Below are positions 9,601-19,800 of a stretch of DNA of 59,939 nucleotides, piece after piece. Position 1 is the stretch's first letter. Each line of letters starts with the position of its first letter. The notes under the pieces are model-generated. The model worked only from the letters and a program-made list of their open reading frames with translations. It searched no databases and was not told the origin of the DNA. This stretch comes from a virus: the IMG/VR virus record IMGVR_UViG_3300050016_000385, positions 1 to 59,939 of that record. One strand, written 5' to 3'. Made by a program: the position numbers and the translations under genes.

Positions 9601-9745
9601 AAAAGACCACCGGGGCGAACGGGACGACGTGCAGCAGCCCCCCTCCTGGGTTGAGTTCGGCCACGCCCTGAAAAGATTGCACCTGCGCCACGAGAGGAGA
9701 GGACCACGCGAGCGCCAGCGCCACGAGCAAGAGAATGCGTTTCAT
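6641..9745 (-). CDS. Exported large beta-rich tail-fibre-like protein
   Basis: 1,034 residues from ATG 9745 (a GTG at 9754 adds three residues). Signal peptide MKRILLLVALALAWSSPLVA followed by Gln. The mature part is Thr/Ser/Gly/Asn-rich and beta-repetitive. An N-terminal section (about residues 25-130) reads like a carbohydrate- or prealbumin-like fold (YAAPGNYTYYFQANG), followed by fibre-like text and a C-terminal TSGATDVVSYSCDIRK. No enzyme motif was found. It is the first of three ATGA-linked exported proteins directly downstream of terminase. Tail fibre or secreted adhesin are the two readings. Confidence 0.7.
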   Translation of the reverse strand: MKRILLLVALALAWSSPLVAQVQSFQGVAELNPGGGLLHVVPFAPVVFCNAPATGGTPCTNLATTYNSMTGSQACAPGQGTIPTTNICSSVADVNGNFGVYAAPGNYTYYFQANGVWRGPYNASLGGSGAGNPNLTFSGTNSTFSGPVNLNGGPLTVYEPTTSVIGFDPDPFCAYVFPEGFGLDQMCDLNGTLFWNPFGLTGQGQAVLTARYQPANPANGQFYVWNNGIGHVDLELPPNTLIDPITGALQATFVGPTANNNPACNVNGVTYSTLAGCVGYFATNNSGGRIDHNLGAEDITVNPFQLGMGAEVKLGKGIHSGGANHPCGTANLNCYVAEVPLILPNGTRVRGSGLVQQEHDPSEGTMITYGTSFPSPLGSPVVPTPTQSASGGSLSDGTVYFVTSEVNNLQTNSSYTAAQGTPGVGLHSSEFSITLNGGGSSESITVPAPTVLGSGSFVASEYYVYATSGFTGTVTTSAGVLGACPANCVQVTAGSNFSQNEDVSLIAGTPIVINSVTYYLLQIYSPTIASLMSSPGTQSGVTYTSSLAAWQQVLIGTNGTCASSRIGLMDPTGCLLTAATTVTTLAGTGEPPLPVDVSNPLIVIGDQNGTKLEFSVSLEDVSLNLTNGSSATTAVPTANAPATVIYVNSAQEGSYMKTVDITGASQQSYAVFSNDAPNFAFTDSITGGGPNGYSGTLNCTSATPAVCTVASGNPVGNWWGATIKITGSSCASSICQVQSVNSATSITLTTATGSLTGAAYCMGTTGACSASTTGGNFIDYVIDGTLNPSAIANGTLREFRNVSVSSKGGVGVFSEALVRGQKAAPVFTDSHFEQNASSGNDCVTTTAKASAILIGDKHQCYTAVLHMTATASATSGAVLNAENIGTGFLTENDNIAAGTGNCLGTNSDCNNPGANVFGTTINGAHMGGSTSISGAVTLGTAPVGCTPLTSTLCGVGSIGSGVSTNTDLNGELTMSGGTKSYTFLNTNYAVHPTCVGSDETAIAAVEVTYTAGTSVTFTTSGATDVVSYSCDIRK

Positions 9746-9775
9746 GGGATTCACTGTTTAAGTTTGTGGGTTGAG

Positions 9776-10852
9776 TTAGTGGCGGCCGATCCTGATCGGC
9801 TTGCGTTTCGATTGGTCGAGACGGGAAAGCGTCTGGGCGTAGCGAATGTTGGCCGAGGTCAAATCGCCTTGTTCCACCAGTGGCGCGACGGCTTCGGCGG
9901 CCGTCTCTTTGGCGCTCTTGTAGGCTGGCTCGGGGTGCGACATGACTAGATACTTACCGGCATCGAGTGCGTGGTTGTCTTTCTGGACAATGGCTTCGGA
10001 GGTGTTCCGGCTCAGGAGTTGCTGTGCCGTCAGCTTCACCCGCCGCATCCGCATCATCTCCCACAGCAGGTTCGGGCAATCCCAGTTGTGCAGGCCGGGC
10101 TGCGGACTCTCGGAGAAGTTGCGACACACGATTTTCAATGTCGGCTGCCGGTGTTCGAGGTCGCGCCAGTGCATCAACACACGTTCTCCGAAGCTGATGT
10201 CGGAGTGGTCGCCGTGAAAGGGAGAAAAAATCTCGATGCCGTTCTCTACGTAAATCTCGTTCAGCGATTTCGCCCGCTCGTCTTTTCGCGTGGGTACGTT
10301 GGCTTGGGCGTTCAACGGGAAGATCGATGGGTCGGCATAACAAACCGAGATGCGGCGGATGTCGGCCATCTGTTTCAGCGTAATGGCGTGCTCCCAGATT
10401 TCCCGCCCCGGCTGGTAATATTCGCCGCAGAAAAACAAGTTGCCTTCGTAGTCGCAGTAGACCCGTTCCATCGACGTGGGATTCGCGCGTCCGTGGTCAA
10501 ACCCTGCTTCCACTCTCCACTTCGGATCGGGCTGCCAGCGCGGGTCTTCGATGACGATTTTCTTCCAGTGCGTGACCAGGGTGTCGGCCAACACCAGCTC
10601 GCCGCCGCCCGCGTTGTCTATAATTTCCTGCTCGCGATCCCATGACGCCTGCGAGGTATATTTGCGCCGCTCCTGCAGCTTCCACTCCGGGTTAATGTCC
10701 GGATCGCGCGCGGGATCGGCGGAGTAGTGATGACGAATCACCGGGATGCCGCCCTTGGTGCGGCGCAACGTAATCCCGCGCACAATCTCCACCTGCGTCT
10801 GCGGCGGCATCTTCTTGGTCCGCTCCAGAGCTGCGGCGACTTTGCTACTCAC
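9776..10852 (-). CDS. Terminase large subunit, nuclease half (separate ORF)
   Basis: 358 residues from GTG 10852, whose codon overlaps the stop of the ATPase half (GTGAGTAG, 8 nt). It is the C-terminal half of a TerL protein: a post-ATPase linker (residues 20-80, LRRTKGGIPVIRHHYSADP) and an RNase-H-like nuclease with acidic residues in the expected order: Asp119 (AGFDHG), Asp174 (CYADPS) and Asp292/Asp297 (DNHALDAGKYL). It should cut concatemeric DNA during headful or cos packaging. It lacks any ATPase motif; those lie in the upstream ORF. The shift is +1 at the domain border, so reinitiation giving two polypeptides is more natural than a sequencing error, but an error cannot be excluded. Confidence 0.88.
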   Translation of the reverse strand: MSSKVAAALERTKKMPPQTQVEIVRGITLRRTKGGIPVIRHHYSADPARDPDINPEWKLQERRKYTSQASWDREQEIIDNAGGGELVLADTLVTHWKKIVIEDPRWQPDPKWRVEAGFDHGRANPTSMERVYCDYEGNLFFCGEYYQPGREIWEHAITLKQMADIRRISVCYADPSIFPLNAQANVPTRKDERAKSLNEIYVENGIEIFSPFHGDHSDISFGERVLMHWRDLEHRQPTLKIVCRNFSESPQPGLHNWDCPNLLWEMMRMRRVKLTAQQLLSRNTSEAIVQKDNHALDAGKYLVMSHPEPAYKSAKETAAEAVAPLVEQGDLTSANIRYAQTLSRLDQSKRKPIRIGRH

Positions 10853-11645
10853 AATTCACCACGATGTCGTGACGCGCGTCGGCAAACCAGCCGGGACCGG
10901 CCGAGGAGTTGAAAATGATTTTCTCGGGGCCCGCCGCAAGATATTCGTTGTAGCACTCGCCCGCATCCGGCTGGAACGAACTCTCGTCGCTCATCACTGC
11001 CCAGGGGTGATAGGAGCGCATCTGGTCGGCTCCGCCGGGAATGCCGACGACATAGCCTCCAGCCGCCCACTGGCAAGAGAGATCGGATTGCGAGTGCAGC
11101 GGCTTCGATAACGGGTAAGCACCCTGCAGCCACTGCGGCTGCTGCGAATACAAACATTTGACGTACTTGATGAGCTGACGGGCTTTCTCTTCCTTCTGGC
11201 ACTGCAGCACCACGCCGCGCATGGCGACGGTCATCGCATTGATCGTGAGATAGGCGACGATGGCCCAGGACTCCATCATAGTGCGGGATTTCTCGAACCA
11301 TAAAACCGGCTCGCTCGAAGCCAGCAGTTCGAAGATGGCCGGAAAATCGGGGCGCTCCGCCGCCGAGGGGAAGGATTCGTAAGGACTCGATCTGCCTTGT
11401 TTGACCCACTGCTCGTTGTAAGTCTTGGTGTATTGAGTGACCCAAGCGTAGGCGTCACGCGTGGCTTCCCTAGCGCGTTCCGCCAGTTCTTGCGAAGGCT
11501 TACTTCGCTGAATCTGGCTGAGCCGGAGGCGCGCCGTGGCCCGATAAAACTCGGGCTGCAACTGACTTCGGAACAAATCCCGTGTCGGCGAACTCCCGAA
11601 GTTCCTCTTCGCTCCAACCGGCGAACATGTCTGTGTCTCGATCAT
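10845..11645 (-). CDS. Terminase large subunit, ATPase half (separate ORF)
   Basis: 266 residues as an open frame from ATG 11645. Motifs: N-terminal YTKTYNEQW and PYESFP (residues 72-94), as in phage terminases of this class; a deviant Walker A FEKSRTMMESW (117-127); Walker B WAVMSDE (215-221, Asp220/Glu221); and a coupling-type FNSSAGPGWF (245-254). It ends just where the nuclease should begin. It should power DNA translocation at the portal vertex. The N-terminal 48 residues overlap the terS gene by 146 nt and have little coding character. The true start may be a TTG near 11,561 or another rare codon, since no ATG or GTG lies closer to the conserved region. Confidence 0.85.
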   Translation of the reverse strand: MIETQTCSPVGAKRNFGSSPTRDLFRSQLQPEFYRATARLRLSQIQRSKPSQELAERAREATRDAYAWVTQYTKTYNEQWVKQGRSSPYESFPSAAERPDFPAIFELLASSEPVLWFEKSRTMMESWAIVAYLTINAMTVAMRGVVLQCQKEEKARQLIKYVKCLYSQQPQWLQGAYPLSKPLHSQSDLSCQWAAGGYVVGIPGGADQMRSYHPWAVMSDESSFQPDAGECYNEYLAAGPEKIIFNSSAGPGWFADARHDIVVNCE

Positions 11646-12054
11646 TTTTGGCGCTGAGGCCGAAAATATCCTTCAGTTCCCGCAAGGCCGCCACGCGAGC
11701 TGAGTCGCTGTCGCCCTTTCGGGCGATGTCGGCGTTCAACATGATGATTTCGTTTCTCCCAATATCCACCACCCGCGCCAGGCGTTTGCCCGATTCGTCG
11801 ATCATCGCGGCCAGCTTCTTCTCGCAGGCTTCGCGGATGTGCGGCTTCGCCATCAACTCCGAGCCCAGCACGGAAGGGTTGTTCGATTTCGGGTAGGCGA
11901 TTTTGGCGGCTTTGCTTTGATTGCCTTTGAACGCCTCAACGAAGGCCAGTTCCTTCGGCGTCCAGGTCGGCTGTTTGCGCGGACCCTTGGGGCCAGTCTT
12001 TTTCTTGGGGCCTGCCTTCTTCGGCTGAGACTTCTTAGCTGGCTTCTTCGGCAT
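11500..12054 (-). CDS. Terminase small subunit
   Basis: 184 residues from ATG 12054 (a GTG at 12102 would add 16 residues). The N-terminus is a Lys/Pro-rich basic tail (residues 1-28). The small-terminase helix-turn-helix signature follows at about 32-75: LAFVEAFKGNQSKAAKIAYP, then PSVLGSELMAKPHIREACEK. The C-terminal half is helical and probably oligomerises. It should recognise the packaging site and form a ring that feeds DNA to the large subunit encoded directly downstream. The start overlaps the end of the upstream gene by 20 nt, the usual dense packing here. Confidence 0.85.
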   Translation of the reverse strand: MPKKPAKKSQPKKAGPKKKTGPKGPRKQPTWTPKELAFVEAFKGNQSKAAKIAYPKSNNPSVLGSELMAKPHIREACEKKLAAMIDESGKRLARVVDIGRNEIIMLNADIARKGDSDSARVAALRELKDIFGLSAKNDRDTDMFAGWSEEELREFADTGFVPKSVAARVLSGHGAPPAQPDSAK

Positions 12055-13414
12055 CGTCCTGAATGGGGAGGAAGAAGTGTCCTCCGAGTTTGATCGGCTC
12101 ACCCGCGCCCTTCACTCCGGCGGCGGCGAGAATGTCTTTGATCTTCTGGGAACGGCCCTGCTTGCCCGGTTGGTTGCGGGATTCGTTGCGCGCGTTGAAC
12201 TTGTCCATCGCATCGTCGTGCGCCGATTTGTTGTCGGCCATCGCTTGCTCTGCGGTCTCGTCGTTTCCCGTCGCTTCCGCTTCGCGGCCCTGCTCATAGG
12301 TCTGGTGCGTCGTGTCGTCCACGTCGTCGATGTCTTGGGGAATGACCTGCACTTCCGCGCTGGTCTCGGGAGAGACTTGTGTCTGCAGGGTGTGAGAGCG
12401 GAATCCGTAGTCGGGATCGCCGTTTTGGAAACGGTCGGATTCGTCAATCACCGGAGCCTGGTCTTTCAGGTTTTGAACGACTTGATCTTTCGCTTCCGGG
12501 GAATCGACGGCGATGCGCCCGGCGAGGAGATCGGTCTGGGTGTTCGGGGCTTTGCCTTCGGTCTGCGCTTTTTGCCGCGCGCGGCTGGCTTCTTTCTTCG
12601 AACGGACTCCGGCGACTCTCGCCCCCTTTACCCCTGTGGTTCCGGCTTCGAGCAGACGGCGGAATTTCGGGGCTTGGGCGGTAGCTGTCGCTTGAGCCCG
12701 TGCCAGATCAGCGGAGGAGTGGGTGACGACGCGGCCGCTTTGCGGATCAGACGTTCCGACTGAAGCGCCGGGACGAACAGCGGTTGGTGAACGCTCTTGT
12801 GCCGTGGCAGCAGGAGGTATCGGCTGCCGACTTTCTGTACGGTTCCCCCCGGCATTGCCAACGGATTGACGATCATCCCCTTGGGTGCCCCGAGGATTAT
12901 CGAGCGACTCTGCTTTCGCTTCTTCTCTTGCGTCATGGTCTTCCACTGTGCCGTTGACGATCTTGGCTGCTAGAGTCTGCGCCGATTTGGGATCGTGGGC
13001 AAGCTCCACCTTGCCGTGAACGATCACCTTGCCGTTGTGCGACATGATCCACTTCGAGGCCGAGTCGTGGGCTTCGGAAATCAAGCGCGCTCTCTGGGTT
13101 TCTGGATGCGCGGCAATGGCGCTGGCGATGGCGCGGGTATGCACGGCGTCGAGCTGGTTGCCGAACGTTTCTTCCGGCGTGGGCTGGGGCGGGCTGGGCG
13201 GCAATCCGTTGGCGACGCGGCTCGACATCTGCTCGACGTGATTCGCTAAACTCATGGCTCGGACGGCATCGCGAAGATCGCTGTGGGGCAAGGCTTTCGG
13301 CGGTGCTTGCGGGGGCATCTTCGGCGTGACAAGGCTCGGCAGAAAGGTGGCCACGGCCTTCTTTCCGTCTTCGTGGGCTTGCGCGAAGGGATCGAGTTGA
13401 GGAAAAGCGCTCAT
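12035..13414 (-). CDS. Protein with RelA/SpoT-like nucleotidyltransferase domain
   Basis: 459 residues. The N-terminal half (1-230) is Pro/Gln-rich and probably disordered. Residues about 235-385 match the RelA/SpoT synthetase fold in order: RSKKEASRARQK (271-282), TDLLAGRI with Asp295, DYGFRSHTLQTQV (335-347) and AEVQVIPQDI with Glu354. The paired Asp and Glu that hold Mg2+ in (p)ppGpp synthetases are present. The tail (390-459) is polar. It sits between the giant polyvalent protein and terS. It may be a virion-packaged protein that makes an alarmone-like nucleotide or modifies RNA, or a catalytically dead fold. AGGAG lies 15 nt upstream of the ATG. Confidence 0.7.
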   Translation of the reverse strand: MSAFPQLDPFAQAHEDGKKAVATFLPSLVTPKMPPQAPPKALPHSDLRDAVRAMSLANHVEQMSSRVANGLPPSPPQPTPEETFGNQLDAVHTRAIASAIAAHPETQRARLISEAHDSASKWIMSHNGKVIVHGKVELAHDPKSAQTLAAKIVNGTVEDHDAREEAKAESLDNPRGTQGDDRQSVGNAGGNRTESRQPIPPAATAQERSPTAVRPGASVGTSDPQSGRVVTHSSADLARAQATATAQAPKFRRLLEAGTTGVKGARVAGVRSKKEASRARQKAQTEGKAPNTQTDLLAGRIAVDSPEAKDQVVQNLKDQAPVIDESDRFQNGDPDYGFRSHTLQTQVSPETSAEVQVIPQDIDDVDDTTHQTYEQGREAEATGNDETAEQAMADNKSAHDDAMDKFNARNESRNQPGKQGRSQKIKDILAAAGVKGAGEPIKLGGHFFLPIQDDAEEAS

Positions 13415-13504
13415 AGCTAGGGTGTTTTTGCTCCTGGTCCACCGTCCACTTGCGTAAAAGTAGTCAGGCAGAGCATCCTGTTGGGCGGGAAAAGGGGGAG
13501 TTCC

Positions 13505-13873
13505 ATGAAACGCTGGTTGCTGGTCTCGTTACTCACGCTTCCGCTCTTTGGGCAATCCTTCATCAACGACGATTGCTACCAGTTCAAAATCCATCTCACC
13601 GCATACGATAGTCAATCTTCAAACGATTCGGTAGCCGCCCGCGCTCAAGGAGCCGTCGATGCAAGCACCAGTCTCGGCTATGTGGTAGGGGTAGCAGATG
13701 CGCTCGATGGGCAAGCCTTTTGCCTGCCTGACGGCTTTCGCGCGGGAGAGCTGAAACAGGTCGTCATCAGGTACTTTGATGAGCATCCGACCATTCTGCA
13801 CGAATCGAAGGTCCGGGGTATCCGTGCTGCATTTACTGCCGCCTATCCCTGCCCCGCGCCAAGCGCTCACTGA
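13505..13873 (+). CDS. Exported Rap1a/Tai-like immunity-family protein
   Basis: 122 residues on the strand opposite the late genes. The start at ATG 13505 follows GGGGGAG and gives a signal peptide (MKRWLLVSLLTLPLFG then Gln). The mature part has the Rap1a/Tai pattern: GYVVGVADAL near residue 58, FCLP near 72, a VVIRYFDEHP block near 85, and a final AAYPCP. That family includes periplasmic immunity proteins against type VI amidase effectors. Here it is plausibly a lysogeny or infection moron protecting the host envelope, or a lysin inhibitor. Its stop overlaps the stop of the convergent polyvalent gene by 7 nt. Confidence 0.75.
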   Translation: MKRWLLVSLLTLPLFGQSFINDDCYQFKIHLTAYDSQSSNDSVAARAQGAVDASTSLGYVVGVADALDGQAFCLPDGFRAGELKQVVIRYFDEHPTILHESKVRGIRAAFTAAYPCPAPSAH

Positions 13874-16800
13874 CCCGCCGCCTTCTTCATCTGCAGCTTC
13901 GCGGTCGTGAGTTCCTCATCGAGCGCGTCCGCCGATTGCAAGAGTTGCGAGCGTGAGGTTCTGAGGTCTTCGAGCGCCCGCTTCCGGTCAGCATACGGGA
14001 TCTCGGCGATCTTCACCCGCTCCATTTCGGTGTCGATACTCTTGAGGTCTTTCCCGAGCTCCGCAAGGTCCTTGTTGAACATCAGATACGGAGCCTTCGC
14101 CGGTTCCTGGACGAATCTCTCAGCCGCGTCCGGTTCGCGCTCCGCCAGCGTACTCAAGGTCTGTGAATATCCCATCGCCTTCGCTTCGTTCGCTTTTAAT
14201 CTTTCTTCCGCGCCGGATTTGTAATTCGTGACGCCGATGACGCTGCCCGCGACAGTGGCCCGGTCTAGGCTCTCGAAACTCGTATCAAGGAAGCGGCTCA
14301 CGGCGGGCAGGGCTTTGACCACGGAGAAGGCCAGCATCTTTTCTAGCTTACGCGTAGGCAGCACCGTACCGGGAATGTTCGCATCTTCCGGTCGCCAGAT
14401 TTCTTTTTCTCCGCCTAAGTACTGACGGTTTGAGAGTAGTTCAGTAGCAACGCCGATATCCGGACGCAGATCGCCCGCCAGTCCGCCGCCGCCGCGCAGC
14501 ATGCCTTGTCCTGCCGCACCTGCAATGTCTCGCGTGTCGCCGCCTTCGAGTGCGGCTCGTCCGGCCGCAAGGATAGGTTCGACCAGATGCAGCGCCATCG
14601 GCTCGGTGATTAACCCCGTGCGGTACTTGCGGTCGCCGTAGTGCAGATAGCTGTAGTCGTATTTGTCGGAGTCGCGGTTCTTGCCCGCTTTGTTGAGCGC
14701 GAGGTTTGCGCCCATAACAACCAGCGCAGGGAGCGCCGTCTTGATGGGGTGACGCAGGAACCATTTCAAGCTGGAGAAGTCCCAGCCGGGGAAGAGAAGT
14801 GCCCGCCCCCAACGTTTCATGCGCTCGGTCCAGTTGGCTTTGTTGTAGTTGCCGAAGCCGTCCTCGACGTTCTTGGCGGCTTCCTCTTCGTTCATCCCGG
14901 CGCGGGCATGCAGGAAGTCGTAGGCCAGCACACGGGCTTTTTGGTCGAGCCCGCCGAAGCCTCTGAGGAACTTCGGATCGAACAAAACGCCTTTCGAGAA
15001 CTTGCCGATGGTCCAGCGCGCCCAATTCCTCGGGTCCATATTGCCGAGAACGTAGTCGTGCAGGCTGCCAATATCTTTGGTGTTGGTGTAGGTGCCCCAC
15101 TTCGAGAGCGTGTCGATGGCGTCGTCGGCCAGCCCTTCGGCCATGCGCTCCCGCAGTTCCTTCGAGAAGAAAAGCCTCTGGTAGTAGGGCCATACGCGCG
15201 GGTCCCAGGCTCCGGCTCCCACCGTCGTAGCCAATCGCCGCATGATGTTCAAGACGTGGATGTTGGGGCCAAACAAGCCCACGATCTGATCCTGGAAGAA
15301 GCGCCGGATGGAGTTGCCCTCTTCCGCTCCCCGCGTCATGTCGTAGTGCTCTAAAGCGTCCACCACGTCTTTTGGCGCGAGGTAGCGGTCCAGGGCGCTG
15401 ATCCCCGGCCTGCCGGTGGTCGTCGTGCTCCAGCCGTTCTCGAAATCCCGGATCATCACCTTGTCGTCTTTGGCGGGGTCGTAAGCGCGGTATTCGAGAA
15501 TCTTCTTGGGGCGGTTCTCCGGCTTCGCCAGCTTCATCGACTTGGCGACGTCGGGAGAGTAGTAGGTCTGGCCCCGGTACTCGATCTGCGGCGGCTGGGC
15601 GGTGCCTTCCTTCCACTTCGTTGCTTCGTCGGTGAGCGAGTCGTAAATCTTCTGGTTCAGCGCGGCGTGGTAGGCCTGGGTGAAGCTCTTGACGTAGCCG
15701 GAGAAGTCCTTCGCGCCGTGCTCGTAGAAGTATTGTGCGGTGGCGATGCGCTGTTTCTTGTCGGGGCGGGGGGCTTTGATTCCACCGTAAGATGCGCCCA
15801 GCGAGGGGCCTTCGTCGGTGCGTCCCATCAGCGGTTCGCGCTTGTGCTCGGGGTAGGTGCGCTTCAGATGGTCGAGCACTTCGCCCACTTCTTCGGCGTA
15901 TTCCTGTGCGTCTTTTTGCGATTTGCCGAAGGTCTCCACTTCGTTGCCGTCGCGGTCCACCACCGACCAGTCTCCGTTTTCATCTTCAAGCGTCGAGAGG
16001 TCGCGGCGAACGTGCCAGCCGAGCGAGATGCGGATCGCCGCCAACTCGTCCTGGTACTGCTTGAACTGCTTCACGGCGTCCATCACAGCCGGATCGTCCT
16101 GCGCTTCCTGGAACTGCTCCGGGTGATTCTCCTCTAAGAATTCTCGGGAGTCGGAGTCGGCCATCATCGCGGCGAGCCGGACTTGCGACTCATTCAGTCC
16201 CTTGGCCACCTGCTCCACGTTCGATTCCGCTTTGGCGTGGAAGTAGCGCGGGGCGTTGTCTTTCTCTTTCAGCATCGTTGCGATGGCGGGGTCGTGCTCG
16301 GCGACTCGCTTGTATTTGTCGCCCAGGTCGAGGTTCCGGTCGATGATGCGGTTGATGAATTTCGCGTAGACGGCTTTGGCGGCGGAGAGGGAAGGGGTGA
16401 GGGTGCCGGATTCGCCGGTGAGAAGAGACTCGCGGTCTTCCTTCCGGTGTTCCGGCTTAAATAGCGAAGTCCCTCGGTCACGCTGCTGCGAAGGAAGTTG
16501 AATGCCGCGCTCTGCTTTGGGATTGCCGACGATCTCTCCGAGGTCGCCCGCGCCAAAGAGCGTGGGCTGCTGCTCGCGAGTTTCGCCGCCGGTGAGCGCG
16601 AACGGTTCTGTCGGTTCGGGCTTGGGTTGACTCAGTTGATCGAGCTGACTCTGATAGACGAGGCCCTTTTGCTCTTTGCCGCCGCGTCCGGCGCGGAAGA
16701 CGCGCATCACGGATTGATTGCCGCCGAAGATGTCGAGTTGTTCTCCCGCCGGTTCGACGCGGAAGCCTCTCGATTTCGACCAGTCCTCTAACTCTTCGTC

Positions 16801-19800
16801 GGTGAGGCCGATGGGCTGGGTGGAGTAGGCAGGGCCTTTAGTCGTGGAAGAAGGTCCTTTATCGGCTTTCCCTGTGTCGTCCGGTGGGCCGCTATCCTTT
16901 GCACCAGGTGCACGATTTCGTTCTTCAGTTCCGAGCTGGGCTTCGCTTTGTACTGTTGCTCCAGTTCGTCCCAATGCTTTTCCAGTCCCTCGAGCAATTG
17001 TTCGGGCGAGAGCCGCTTCCCCGGCTCGCCGGATGGCCAGAACTTCTGGGTGATGGGTGACATTGGTTTCTCTCTCGGTGTCGTTAGCATAATCCTGAAT
17101 CGCCTGTAGTTCGTTCAGGTGTTCGATGCCATAGTGTGCCAACGCGGATTCAAAATATACCTTGGCGGCTTCCAAGGCGTCAGTGATGCTGACGCCCTCA
17201 AGCGCTGCCTCACCGCGCATGATGTCCACGATGCCCTCAGCCACGATTGTGGACGCGGGGGCCGGAAGCCCAGCGGCGCGCAACTGCGGAACGATGGAAT
17301 TGGCCCCGAGTTCGGCAAACGCGGGCATTTTTAGACTCTCTTGCCACGGTACGCCGAACCCGATATTTCCTTTTCCGGCGCGGCGTTGCGCGGAGTGGAT
17401 GAGTTCTTCGTGAGCCGTCCCAATTTCTCTAGGGCCTTGGCGTACCAGATTGACGCCCGCGTTCGGGTCGCGGTCGAGTGCCTCATCGAGCGCATCCGCC
17501 AGCCCTCTTAGCTGACGGATTGCTTTTGCGTCAACCTTATTCGCCTCCGCCGATGAGGCAGCGCTTCGCAGCGCCGCGGACGCCCGCCCGACACTGGCCT
17601 TGTCGATGTTTACACCGAGAAAAGCGTGTCCCAGCGAGTGGCTGATGGCTTTTGCCGCAGCGTCATTCACGCGCAAATATGGCGCGATCCCAGCCCTGGT
17701 CTCGATCAGGTCAAAGTTGATGTCTTTGGCGGTGCGCGCAGACAGTGGAAGCGGTTCGTGGAAGACGGGCTGGGCACCGGAGAAGAGGTCTACTGAATCG
17801 TCGGGCTTGGGGGAGTGTGTAACGCCTTCTGGAGGCTCTGGTGTTCCTTCATGTCGTTCAGTACCGCTTCCTTCTCCGCCGCCGAGAGTTTTGGATACTT
17901 CGGCGCGGATGCGGCTGTAGGCTTCGGATTTGACGCTTGCGGCGTTGTCGCCGTCGGCGAGTTGCCGGGCGGATTCATCGAGGATGTTTGCAATTGGCCC
18001 TCCGCGCGCGCTCAGGCGATTATAGACTTCTTCCGCTTGCGCTGCGCCAGTTGAAAGTTGTTTCGATTTCTCCACGTCAATCTTGTTGCCGCCGCGTTCC
18101 AGTTCCGAGGCCCGGTCGCCCTTCGAGACGAAGCCGAAGAGTTTCTTATCTTTCGCCAATTGCTGTTTGATGTGGGCGGAGATCTCCGCCTTCTCTAAGG
18201 CGAGCGAGCGGTTGATCTGCTGGGTTCCGAAAAGATCAGCGGTGGTCTCGGTCGTTTGCCCGGAGCCTTTCACCAGGCGAATCAATTCCGAGAGTGTGTC
18301 GTCGGAGACTTTCTTTCCTGAACGCTCTTTGCGTTCGACTAAATCGAGAACCGCTTTTTGTTCTGCCGGGTCGCTGGTTGCTTCTCCGATGACGACGGCG
18401 CGGCCTTGCGTGAGATCACCCTGCACCACCTGGTTGAAGATGGGTTCGCTGAGATTTGCCAGTGCGACTCCCTTGGCGACCGTGGCTTCGCCGAGCGAGA
18501 TGCCCTTCTCTTTCAAGTCAGCGGGGGTAATGGCGGAATCGCGGAAGAACTTCGCCGCGTCGAGAGCCGTGCCGCGCCCGTCTGCAATGTTTTGTTCCGC
18601 TCCGATGGCGCGGGCGGCGTTGGCGGTCGGAGCAACGATATGCCGGACGACCAGAGTCTTCACTCCCAAACGCTTCGCCAGTTCGTAGCGGTGATGCCCA
18701 TTCACCACGTAGGTCTTGCCGTCGGAGAGATCGCGCCACACCGAGACCATCCCGGCCAGATCGGGATTCCAGACCTTCGTTTCCTTGAGCAACGTGCCTA
18801 CGCCTTCGGCATCGGTCGAGAGTTTGTACTGGAATTTGTTCGGCGCGACTTTCAGGTCGCGGATGTTCATCTCTCCCACGCGGCCCGGTTCGGGCGGAAG
18901 CCCTAAGGTCTGGCGTTCGCGCTCGGGCTTCGTTGGCTCGGGGGCGAGAGACTTCTTTGCGGCTGGCGCTTCCTCGACTTCATGTGCGGCAAATTCACGG
19001 ACAGGCTTCGTCTCACCTTTGGCCGCAATCGTCTCAGCTTGTGGCGCTTGTGTCTCGCTGGCCGGTTTCGATGCCGGTTCCCCCTGCCGCGACGGAATTA
19101 CGAGTGGGCCGGCCGCTGGGTTGCCTTCACGAGCGAGAGGCTTGATTTGTTCCCGGATGGAACGACCGCCACGAACAATGTCTTCGTCGCTGAGTTTCGG
19201 GAATTGTCCACGCAGCCATTCCATGTAGCGACCGTGCGCTTTGTTCGGCGTACTCTGGGCCACGGTATAGAGGGCTAGATCGCGCGGGTCTTCAAACTGC
19301 AACTGGAATAATTTGTCCTGATAGCCGTAACGCGGTTTTGCTCCTGCAAGGTCGCGTGGCAATGCCGGAGCCGCAGCGGTCGTCTCACCTTTCCCTTCGA
19401 GCTTCACCACCTGCTGATTGCCTTGTCTATCCGTGATGGCAATTTCCGACACCGGGAACTTCTGCCCGGACGTCACACTCATCCCCACATAACGGCTGGC
19501 TTTCTCCGGCTTCACGTAGGCGACAGTTGCGTGCGGCTTGTAGTCGAAGTTCGGCTCGCTGAAGTCGCCGTGCTTTTCCAGTTCCGCGTTGATCTGGTGC
19601 AACTCCGGGGCAACGATGGGGGCGTGGATCACGGCGGCGCCGTCGGAGTGTTCGCTGGGCGGGAAAGTTTCCGTTGGTCCAAGAGAGGCTTCAAACGGAG
19701 CGAGCGATGCGAGATACTTCTTTACTCCTTCAACGTCTTCACCCTTGATCCCGTAGCGGACGGTGACGTGGTTGCCGCCTACGTCGATGCCGTCTCCGGC

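Noticed and set aside
14641-15354. Plus-strand frame inside the giant polyvalent gene
   Set aside because: Antisense shadow within one continuous 2,686-codon gene; no start context or family match.
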